Source of the DNA: Allomyces macrogynus ATCC 38327
Lineage: Eukaryota > Blastocladiomycota > Blastocladiomycetes > Blastocladiales > Blastocladiaceae
Reading direction: 5' to 3'
Length of the DNA: 64,000 nucleotides
NCBI GenBank assembly: GCA_000151295.1
Contig: GG745346.1
Location: 62,166-126,165 of the forward strand
In this document: in pieces, positions 55,914 to 64,000 of the stretch
Layout: every line of letters starts with the position of its first letter
Numbering within the stretch: position 1 is the stretch's first letter
Notes under the pieces: generated by a model
Seen by the model: only the letters and a program-made list of their open reading frames with translations
Told to the model about the DNA's origin: nothing
Database searches by the model: none
Program-made: the position numbers and the translations under genes

Positions 55914-56518
55914 GGTGTTTGGTGAAGCTGGGTTCAATCGATTGCAGCAGGTTGCGCGCGCGCACGGCGTCGTGGTGTTGTGCTGGAGAGAAGGGGGTCG
56001 TTGACGATGAGGAGGATGGAATGAGTTCGAGGCTTGAGGATCAGCGTTCGGGAGCGACACGCCAAGAGAAAGAGAAAAGAACGACGCGGCCACGTGAGTT
56101 GAAGAAAGCACCTCAAGTCTTCCAGCTTGACGTGGGCTACCAGCTGCTGCCGGCCGTTTCTTTGGGCGAGAACAATCCTCCACAGACCGCGCGGCGGCGA
56201 ACACGCACAAAAATGGAATACATAAATACATGTGGTTCGCGGCACTCGCCGCGCGCCCTCCTCCTCGTCGTCCTCCCTCTGCATGTATGAACAACGATGC
56301 CCCGTTCCTCCTCCCGTGACGCAGAATCAACGGACGGCACCCGAGTCAGCACTTGGGGTCCGGCCTTTCGGGATATCCGAGCTTGATCCAAAAACAGTCC
56401 GGCACGGTTTGTTGGCGGCTGGGCTTATTAAAACTCGCGGGTGGCCCGAGGTGACACGACTCGGGTGCGAGTCGGCTCGGCGTGAAAGATGCCGGGGCAT
56501 GTGTTTGTCACAATCTGG
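55914..56518. other. Upstream flank of FIS1 up to the assembly gap
   Basis: No gene recognised. It probably contains the FIS1 promoter. The 3' end of the gene left of the gap (minus strand) may continue here, but its frame cannot be carried across the gap. Confidence 0.4.
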
Positions 56519-56618
56519 NNNNNNNNNNNNNNNNNNNNNNNNNNNNNNNNNNNNNNNNNNNNNNNNNNNNNNNNNNNNNNNNNNNNNNNNNNNNNNNNNN
56601 NNNNNNNNNNNNNNNNNN
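56519..56618. other. Assembly gap (100 N)
   Basis: Exactly 100 N, the conventional placeholder for a gap of unknown size. The sequence immediately right of it (about 56619-56860) is full of expanded homopolymers (C7 to C9, A7, T8, G6), typical of a low-quality contig end. Confidence 0.98.
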
Positions 56619-56860
56619 GGGGGGTCAAACCCCGGGGCAGACCCCCCCCAAACATTTCCAATTCCGGGGCTTTTTCTTCCCTTCCGGGCTTCAACACCAA
56701 AAAAAAACCCCGGGGGCTTTTTTCCCCTTTCGCGGCCGGAACGTGGCCCCCCCGTTTGCGCGACGGGCCTCGGCTCGGGCCGGCCAATCGCCCCAACCCC
56801 CCCCCCCGAAAACCCCCCCCCGCAAGTTTTTTTTCGGGCCCCCGCGACGTGCGCGTCGGT

Positions 56861-58171
56861 TTTTGAATCCAGAACCAACGCGTGCGCGCGCCACGGGAGA
56901 CACAGTGCGTGCAAGTCCGGCCGAAGCACGAGCGCGGCGAGCAACGGCCCAGTGCGCGTGGCTTGCCGCACGATCGGGGAGATGGGCGTCGACATGGCCA
57001 GGTCGGCGAGGGATTCGAGCCGCGGGACGGGCGCTGGCCGAGAGGAGGAGGAGGGGGAGGAGGAGGAGGAGGAGGAGGGGACGCTGCGTGGGGAGTCGGG
57101 CGGCGACGGGTACACGGGCGCGACCAACGGCGCGTCGCTGCATTGAGCGTCGCACGCGCTCAGCGACGACACCGACGCGGTCGACGACAGCCGGCGCAGA
57201 CGGCGCGTCGTCGTGGATGCGGTCGGGAGCGGTGGGGAGAGCGAGACAGCGTCGGGTGCCACCGCCGCCGTTGCGGATGACGCCGATGCGCGTCGCGGCA
57301 CCGACGTGGGCGGATCCGACCACCGCCGCGTCGCCTGGGGCAGCGCCGCCGAGTCCGACGCGGACCGTTCGCGCAGATCCGGAGCGCGCCGCGCTGGCAG
57401 GTCCGACCCCATCGACGTCCTGCGCGCCGACACTGGCACTTCCGACCCGGTCGATGTCCTGCGCGCCTGGCTCGTCGTCTCGGGCGCGCGCACCGCATAC
57501 AGGACCGAATCGTCGCTCCTGTGCGTGTACAGCCGGCACTGCATGATCGCGCGGGTATCGGCCTCATCGAGCGACTTGTCGTGCGCGGCCAGGAGCTTGA
57601 GCAAGAGCCCGTGAATGTACAGGTTGGCGCGCGGTTTCGGGTGCAGCGCGCGCAAGTCCTCGCGCGCGGTCGGCAGGTGCGTGAGCGGGACCGAGACGCC
57701 GGGCAGGAGCACGTCGCCGTCACACTCGCAGTCCGATATCGGCTGCGGGGCCGCCGTGGATGGGGTGGCACTGGCGACGCGCGCGAGGTGCGGCGTGCCG
57801 GCTTCGGGCAGAGCGCTCAGCGTCGACAGCGGTAACGCATCGTGCTCGTATCCTGGCGGCGACTCCGCGCTGCGGTTGGACGCCGGAACCAATGGTGGGA
57901 CCGGCGGTGCGGACGGGAGCGGAAGTGGGACGGCGGTCACACAGGAGCTGCTCGTGGACGCGCTGCGGTTCCGTGGTGCGCCGACGGTGGCGGTGGCGGC
58001 AGCGCGTGTCCGCACGGAAGCGGCGCGCGGGGATTTGGCGGGTGTGGGGGACTTGACGGCGGCCGCGAGCGAGTCGAAGCTGACGAGCGTGCAGTCGAGC
58101 GGGACCGACGGCAATGTGCTTGGGTCGCTGGCCATGGTGATTGGTTGTGGGTCGAGCAGGGCCGCGGCCAT
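56861..58171 (-). CDS. Ser/Pro-rich protein of unknown function, truncated by the gap
   Basis: Continuous frame of more than 430 residues from the ATG at 58171 (or 58135) into the low-quality zone beside the gap, so the C-terminus is missing. Composition is Ala/Ser/Pro/Arg-rich with repeated RRTS/RRAS and SARRTSMGSDLPARR-like stretches (possible basophilic kinase sites) and one PPGY. The only conserved-looking core is at about 57750-57480 (DVLLPGVSVPLTHLP, HPKPRANLYIHGLLLKLLAAH, ADTRAIMQCRLYTHR). A Glu/Ser run corresponds to a GGA repeat near 57045-57080. No domain is recognised. Divergent from the AUH gene. Confidence 0.5.
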
Positions 58172-58635
58172 GGCGCGGATTTGAGGAGCTGGCGGGTGGA
58201 GAGCCGAGCGGCGCGCAAATTGACCACGAGCTCGGCATCACTGGAGTGGCCGCGTCAGAATTGCAGTTCCTGACGCGCATCCACGGCAAACGCGTGAGAT
58301 GCAAGCGCTGAACATACGATAGGCACGCGACCATAGATCACAGACAGGCACACGGAGGGGCGCGGTCTGCGGCGCCACACGCGGCCAGCCACTTGCAGAA
58401 ACCGCATGCGCCGCATGTCTGCGCATGCGCTGAAACGCTAAAATGCGACGTGGGCTGACACAGGAACCTGACGCTTCGAAGCCCCTCTGCCGCACCGCAC
58501 CCACCGCACCATGTGATGGACGCGTGCGAGTTGGGGTCCATGGCAGGGGTGTGAAGTGCCGATCACTCGCAGCCATCACCGAATCCAGCTCTTGCTGTCG
58601 CGCCGACCCTCTCGACAAGCACCAGCACCAACAAC
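58172..58635. promoter_or_regulatory. Divergent intergenic region
   Basis: 464 bp between the unknown Ser/Pro-rich gene (-) and the AUH-type gene (+). It probably holds both promoters; no defined motif is claimed. Confidence 0.4.
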
Positions 58636-59710
58636 ATGATCCGCTCGCTCGCCACCACCGTCCTGCGCGCCGCCGCCGGGAGCGCACCAGCCCCCCGTTT
58701 CGCAGCCATCCGCACCGCCCCCGCCGCGTTCCGGTTCGCCTCCACGTCGACCCCGGCCGTGGCCGATGCCGCGCGCGAAGCCTACATCGAAAAGCTCTCG
58801 GGCGCCGACGCGGGCATCACAATCCTGTCCCTGAACCGTCCCAAGGCCAAGAACGCGCTGTCGCGCCAACTTCTCGCGGAATTCCGCGAATGCCTTGACG
58901 CGGTCCGGTTCGACTCTGACACGCGCGTGCTCGTTGTGCGGTCGCTAGTCGACCGCGTGTTCTGTGCGGGCGCCGACCTCAAGGAACGCGCGACCATGAA
59001 CCCGACCGAGGTCGCTGCGTTTGTCTCGTCGCTGCGCGCCGCGTTCTCGGAACTCGAGGCGCTCCCGATGCCGACGATTGCCGCGATTGATGGCGCCGCA
59101 CTTGGCGGTGGACTGGAAATGGCGTTGTGCTGCGATTTGCGTGTTGCCGGGCCGGGCGCGAAGCTCGGGTTGCCCGAGACCAAGCTCGCGATCATTCCGG
59201 GGTATTTTCTCTCCCCGAGTGCATCCGGCAGCGTGCGGCCAGGAATCTGACGACATGCTCCGCCCAATTCACAGTGCTGGCGGCACCCAGCGTCTCCCGC
59301 GGCTCATCGGTCCCGCCAAGGCGAAGGAACTCATCTTCACCGGCCGCGTCCTGACCCCGGCCGACGCGCTCGCCATCGGCGTCGTCTCGCGTACTGCCGA
59401 CGACAGCGCCGTGCCCGGCGCGCTGGCGCTCGCGCGTGAAATCGTGCCGCAAGGGCCGATTGCCGTGCGCATGGCCAAACTCGCCGTGGACCGCGGGTCG
59501 CAGGTGGATTTGGCGTCGGGGCTTGCGTTCGAGCAGACGTGTTATGCGCAGGTGATTCCGACCGAGGATCGGTTGGAAGGTGCGTGCTCAGAAGGGTTTG
59601 GGATGGGAGAGTGGAGAGGGTGGAGCGGAGACTAACAATTGTGGTGGGTGGGTTCTGTAGGGCTCAAGGCGTTTGCCGAGAAGCGCACGCCGCAGTACAA
59701 GGGCCGCTAG
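58636..59710 (+). CDS. Mitochondrial methylglutaconyl-CoA hydratase, AUH type
   Basis: Enoyl-CoA hydratase/isomerase family enzyme; best matched to AUH, which hydrates 3-methylglutaconyl-CoA in mitochondrial leucine breakdown. Exons 58636-59201, 59275-59579 and 59661-59710 (introns 73 and 81 bp) give 306 aa. An Arg/Ala-rich presequence ([17 protein letters not shown]) is followed by the crotonase core. Landmarks are [18 protein letters not shown], the oxyanion-hole region [10 protein letters not shown] and [20 protein letters not shown]. The segment ETKLAIIPG is joined by splicing to [12 protein letters not shown], which carries the two catalytic acid positions. The C-terminus [29 protein letters not shown] and the final PQYKGR match AUH rather than ECHS1. 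Substrate assignment remains by similarity. Confidence 0.9.
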
Positions 59711-60084
59711 ATGGTGGTTGTGCGATGATGAGGCATCCTGATTTGGAGGGAGTTTGGCGTGGAACTACCATTGCAATTTTGTGTCGTCTATGAGCACACA
59801 GGCTTCCGTCTTTTCGTCGCTCAGTGAGGCTGGAGTTGCAGGCAGCCATGCCAGCGTTGATGCACAATGTCTGTGATTTGACATCCGTTACGTCTGCGAC
59901 TTCACGACGCGACACGGACCAAAAGCGTCAGAGCTGTGGATGGTCAGCGCCACAGGGTGGTTGCCTACTCGAAGTGAAGCTCACATTTGCATGGGGATCT
60001 GATGCTGGCAGCATGCTCTCTCGTCTCGTGCAGGAGGCCCAATGATTTGGTCGGAACAACAGACCTCAATAACAGAGCCGATAC
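59711..60084. other. Intergenic region
   Basis: 3' flank of the AUH-type gene. The missing N-terminal part of the Hsp70-like fragment was looked for here and not found. Confidence 0.45.
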
Positions 60085-60630
60085 TTGAGCGATCAGATGA
60101 TTAGCGTCAGGTTGCACTTGTGCTCCGACCACTATGATCGCATTGTTTCCCTCGAGCGGCCTGACGCGGTTATTATGCGCGGGTCCGTGCGGTATGCCCT
60201 GGATCCCAGCCCCCGATTTATAAGTCTCGGCCTTGGCGTTTTGCGCCGATTTGACCCAGCCCGCGATCAAGAACACGAAATCGCGGCAAGCGATCCCTAC
60301 AAAATGGTGTCCAAGAGCGTTCACTGCCTTGTAACGATTGGTGCGAAGGTCCCTTCCGATGCCACATTCGAGAGGGCCGGCATTATCCTCGCGCATCGCC
60401 AGTAAACCATCACGGCCATGACGCAGTACGCATCGAACAACACGCCTGTGAACTGGCGGCTAGAGATGGACGAGTGTGAAGTCCTGGGTACGATCATGAT
60501 TGATGCGCCAGCCGCATCGTCACCATCGCCGTCGTTTACGATTGAGGTGATGTACGGTCGAATCGAGATGATTGCGAATCACGGACGAGGGGACGACGGG
60601 CCAGTTCTGGACGCGGAGTTTCTCCGGTTT
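60085..60630 (+). pseudogene. HSPA12-like Hsp70 C-terminal fragment with in-frame stop
   Basis: Resembles the last third of HSPA12-type Hsp70 relatives. A block equivalent to the end of the nucleotide-binding domain (RPDAVIMRGSVRYALDPSP, compare the family's AVLxGAVxFALxP) comes first. A beta-rich C-terminal part follows (VLGTIMIDAP, SFTIEVMYGRIEMIANHG). A stop codon (60403-60405) separates the two, with the frame continuing after it, so either a small intron removes it or the gene is broken. No upstream ATPase domain (phosphate-1, connect or adenosine motifs) is visible within the preceding 400 bp. The protein-like pattern across about 180 residues makes chance unlikely. Confidence 0.5.
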
Positions 60631-60830
60631 CTGACATGCATTGTTTTGGTGTCGAATGTTTGTTTCTGTTCTCGGCTTCCTCTTGATCAATTCATTGTCT
60701 TGTCATGCTCTCACAGCTCTCACAAATGGACAAAAAATGAAGGGGCATCAATCTATCTTCGAGACATGGACCGGACCTAGCTCTTCCTCACATCGCAAAT
60801 TCCCGACATGCAACCTTTTCAACTCCGCAT

Positions 60831-63800
60831 CTAGTTCTGCACGTTCTCCGCGAGCCAGGCCTGGACGGGCGCGCGGTCGCGCTCGAGCCAAGCGGCCTGC
60901 GCGCGAATCTTCTCAAGCGTCTGCATCAGCGCGCGGTCCACGGCCTTGGTGTCCTTGCCGGCAAAGAAACCCTCGACCTCGGTCTCGGCAAACTCGGCCG
61001 ACGCAAAGTCGCCGGCAATCGCCACGCAGTGCGCGAGCAGCGACAGCGACTGCTGGTACCGCGCGTAGAGCTCGTCCCAGCGCTGCTGGACAAACTTCCA
61101 CGCCAGGGCGCGGCCACCGGCACGCGCGTTTGCGGCAACGGAACGCAGCGGGTACATGACGTCTTGCGGGCGAACCTTGGACTCGTCCATGGCGTACTCG
61201 AGCAGGCCAGCGAGCAGCGTCGAGTCCTGCACGTGGCCGAGCGCGCCGAGCGCAGCCAGACGCTGGTCCATGGGCGTCGACTCGTTTTCCCAGATGGCCT
61301 TGACGGCCTCGAGCTCGGCCGAGTGCGGCTCGCCGCCCTTAGCCGCGGGCGAGACCGACGAGTGGCGCAGCACAATCGCGTAGACGGCGCCGCGCAAGTT
61401 CGGGTGAATCGCGTGCGTGTCACCCTGAATAAAGCGAGCGAACCGCGCCTTGGCCTGCGCAACGAGCTCCTTGTCGCCGGCCATACCGGCCTGGCCAATG
61501 GCCAGCTGGCGCTTGAGCCCGTCGAGGTGCGATTCGCCGTCGGGGTACTCCCAGCCCATGGCGTGCGCCGTGGGCGCAAAAATCGACCTCTGCAGCGCCG
61601 CGAGCTGATCGGCAACGGGCTCGGGCTCCATGGCCCAGACCGTCTTGACCTGCGAGAGCTTAGCAGCGATCGCCTCGAGCACAATGTACTCTTGCTCGCC
61701 CTTGAAGTGCGAGAGCAGGGCCAACGCGTCGACCGTCGACGAGTACCCGGCCGCGGCCAGAGCAAACACGTCGCTCACGAGACCGACACGATCAGCCGTG
61801 GGCACAAGACCGTGCTCGACGGCCTCGCCGAGGCGCGCCAGATCGGCGGCCGCGTACTGCACGCGGTAGAAGTTGGCCTGGTCGAGGTTGAGCTTGTAGA
61901 AGTCGACGGGCACGGCCGTCGGCTTGGCGGGCAGCGCAAACGTGCCCTCCTTCTGCTTGAGCACGACCGACGCCGAGTTGGTGGGCTCGCCGCCAACGTA
62001 AGGCGCCAGCGGGCACCACCAGACCGTCTCGTCCTCGTCAGCCGTCGCGTCGCCCGTCGACAGGAACCGCGCCTGCTTGACGGTCACGGCGTTGCCCTGA
62101 CGCTCGGCCGTGATCACCGGGTAGCCGACCTTCTGCGTCCAGAGCGTCATGAACTCGCCCACGTCCATGCCCGACGCCTCGGAGAGAGCGGCCCACAGGT
62201 CGGTCGTTGCGGCGTTGCGGTACTTGAGCCGCTGAATGTACTTGCGCACGCCCGCGAGGAACACATCCTCGGTGAGCCACGACGAGAGCATGCGAATGAC
62301 CGATGCGCCCTTGGAGTACGAGATCGCGTCAAAGATTTGCGAAATCTCAGCCGGGGACTTGACGGGTACCTCGATCGGGTGCGAAGACCGCATCGCGTCG
62401 AGCGTGAGCGCGCGCGCCATGTCGTTGCCGACAAACGCGACAAACGAGTCCCATTCCGGGAACAGGTGCCGCGCGATTGCGAGTGTCCCGACAAACGTGG
62501 CAAAGCCCTCGTTGAGCCAGAGCTCGTTCCACCATTGCCTACGCTCGCAGAATCAGAGTGAGCGGATGGACGCGGCGGCAGTGAGTTTCAGACCGACGGA
62601 CTTACATCGTGACCAAGTTGCCAAACCACTGGTGCGCCAGTTCGTGCGAGACAATCCCCGCAACACGTTCCTTGGCGAGCGCCGTCGACTTCTTATCGTC
62701 GAACAAGATCGCGGCAGTGCGGTACGTGACCAGCCCCCAGTTCTCCATGGCACCGGCCGAAAAATCGGGCACGGCCATCATGTCCATTTTCTGCAGGCGA
62801 TCTGAGGTCAGTTATCGCTTTCCGTTTCCTGAAGCGAACACGAGAGCGTACCGGGAGCGGGTACGGCTCGCCAAACACGGCCGAAAAGTACTCGAGAATG
62901 CGCACAGCGCACCCAAGCGCAAATTTGCCCTGGTTCGAAAGCCCACGCGTCGTGTAGATGCGCACCGTGACCTGGTTGGGCAGCGCCGGGCAGTTGGGCG
63001 CCGTCTTGGCCTGAATGTACTCGAAGTCGCCCACGGCCAGGGCGAGCAGCTGTGTTCACGACGGAAAATCACGCGTCAGACCATGATTTCGGGGCGACGC
63101 GAGAGAAAAAAATGCGTTCAGGCACATACATAGGTCGACATGACGGGCGTGCGCGCGAACTTGACCGTCTTGTGCGAGGCGAGCGTCGGGTGCGCGTCCT
63201 CGGAGACAATGTTCATGTTCGACAACGCCGACAGGTCCTTTTGCACGTTCAAAATTACGTCAAACGTGGCCTTGAGCGCCGGTTCGTCCCAGCACGGGAG
63301 GCAGCGGCGCGCGTCGGTAGCTTCAAATTGCGTGACAACCATGAACCTTACGGTGATGAGAATCGAGCGTCGCAACGGAAAAGAGGGTCAGATCGTGAAG
63401 GGAGAGGGGCAAGCAACATACGGCAGAGAAAAGTGGTCACACAGTACTTTTTGGTGCCGTCTGGGTCCGCGTACGACGACCGATAGAAGCCGGCCATCTT
63501 GTCATTGTGGATGCCCTGGAACTCAATGGTCACGCGCGCCTGCGCGTCGGCCGGCAGCTCCTGGTCAAAGTGCAGCGTCGCCTGCTGCAGCTTGTCGTCG
63601 TAGGTGATGCTCGATGCTGGCAGAGTCGCTTCAGTCTTGATGCGCGTGAGCTGCACGCGCGCGGCCTTGATGTCGAGCTCGTAAGCGTTGACGACGATCG
63701 TCGAGGTGGCGTGCACAATCTTGACGTCGGCGTGCACGATGCCGTCGAATGTAAAGGACTCGAGGTCGGGCGTCAGCTCGAGCGTGTAGTGCTCGGGCAC

Positions 63801-63851
63801 GACCGTGGCCGGCAGGATCTCGCGGCCGCTCGCGTCGGCGGTAATGCTCAT
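60831..63851 (-). CDS. M1-family zinc aminopeptidase, puromycin-sensitive/Ape2 type
   Basis: Cytosolic metallo-aminopeptidase removing N-terminal residues from peptides. Five exons (63851-63448, 63346-63130, 63049-62852, 62790-62606, 62538-60831; introns 61-101 bp) give 903 aa, within the range of Aap1/Ape2. The N-terminal beta domain has [20 protein letters not shown]. The catalytic domain has the exopeptidase motif GAMEN at 286-290 and HELAH at 322-326, with the third zinc ligand E345 in WLNEG, exactly 18 residues on. Intron 4 lies between [14 protein letters not shown] and [11 protein letters not shown] and splicing restores the spacing. The downstream [11 protein letters not shown] and the ERAP1_C-like helical domain ([19 protein letters not shown]) follow to the C-terminus WLAENVQN. 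The start at 63851 gives the usual short N-terminus; an upstream in-frame ATG at 63995 would add a basic extension. Confidence 0.93.
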
Positions 63852-64000
63852 GATGGATTTCTTGCTCGTCGTCGAGGTGCAGGACGTGCTGGGAGAGAAG
63901 AAGCGCGCTCGGAGAGAAAATGCGCCGACTTGCGAGCATGGTGAAGCTGGTCGGTGTTGCCTCCCGGAGCTGGCAGCCAGCCGGCAACGGGTCAAGTCGC
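63852..64000. other. Promoter-side flank of the aminopeptidase gene
   Basis: Window edge. It may contain an upstream start or 5' untranslated sequence of the aminopeptidase gene. Confidence 0.3.

Noticed and set aside
56327..57546. Open frames running through the N block
   Set aside because: The N block is of unknown length and the flank is low quality, so continuity of frame across it is meaningless.
61029..62561. 510-residue plus-strand open frame
   Set aside because: Antisense shadow of the M1 aminopeptidase gene; composition is Arg/Val/Leu-rich without a domain.

Overview
This is a GC-rich eukaryotic nuclear contig (with one 100-N assembly gap) carrying intron-containing genes. Most introns that could be placed are 54-101 bp, with GTRNG-type donors and CAG/TAG acceptors. 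Three things point to a zoosporic, flagellated fungus. Fungal hallmark genes are present (a Kre9/Knh1 wall protein, a Boi/Pob1-type SH3-SAM-PH polarity protein, Ppx1, Aim32, Pcf11, Fis1). Two flagellum/centriole genes that non-flagellated fungi lack are also present (a ZMYND12-type axonemal protein and a delta-like tubulin). The compact, GC-rich, intron-rich style fits Blastocladiomycota (Allomyces/Catenaria) best; that placement is an inference and could also be another chytrid-grade lineage.

Layout. 1-1.9 kb: no gene seen. 1.9-14.8 kb: housekeeping block with ZMYND12 (-), a Myb/SANT-like protein (+), a GPI-anchored Kre9-like wall protein (-, frameshifted), exopolyphosphatase (-), an SH3-SAM-PH-CH polarity scaffold (+), a SARAF orthologue (+) and a C2 protein (+). 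15-16.8 kb: APC amino-acid transporter (-). 17.3-36.7 kb: a receptor-rich island. It has two tandem single-pass Cys-rich receptors ending in repeated acidic-LYLPTT motifs, a large class C GPCR-like protein with a glycine-betaine-type binding ectodomain, three members of one undescribed 7TM family (one intact, two broken), a divergent P-loop GTPase-like gene and a delta-like tubulin. A cluster of GC-rich hairpins lies at 33.2 kb. 37.4-40.1 kb: a P-loop protein and a small membrane protein. 41.8-54.7 kb: PAP2 lipid phosphatase (+), MFS transporter (+), Aim32-like protein (-, several frameshifts), FHIP-type dynein-adaptor subunit (-) and Pcf11 (+). 55.4-63.9 kb: Fis1 (-), an unknown Ser/Pro-rich gene running into the gap (-), AUH-type methylglutaconyl-CoA hydratase (+), an HSPA12-like Hsp70 C-terminal fragment (+) and a puromycin-sensitive-type M1 aminopeptidase (-).

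Functionally the housekeeping genes are unrelated to each other. The notable part is 17-37 kb, where several membrane receptors of lineage-specific architecture are concentrated, with signs of duplication and decay. Several genes carry 1-nt shifts, some in homopolymers, so base-level assembly error has to be separated from true pseudogenisation. Exon boundaries given here were worked out by hand from reading frame, splice signals and family alignment from memory; no searches were run.
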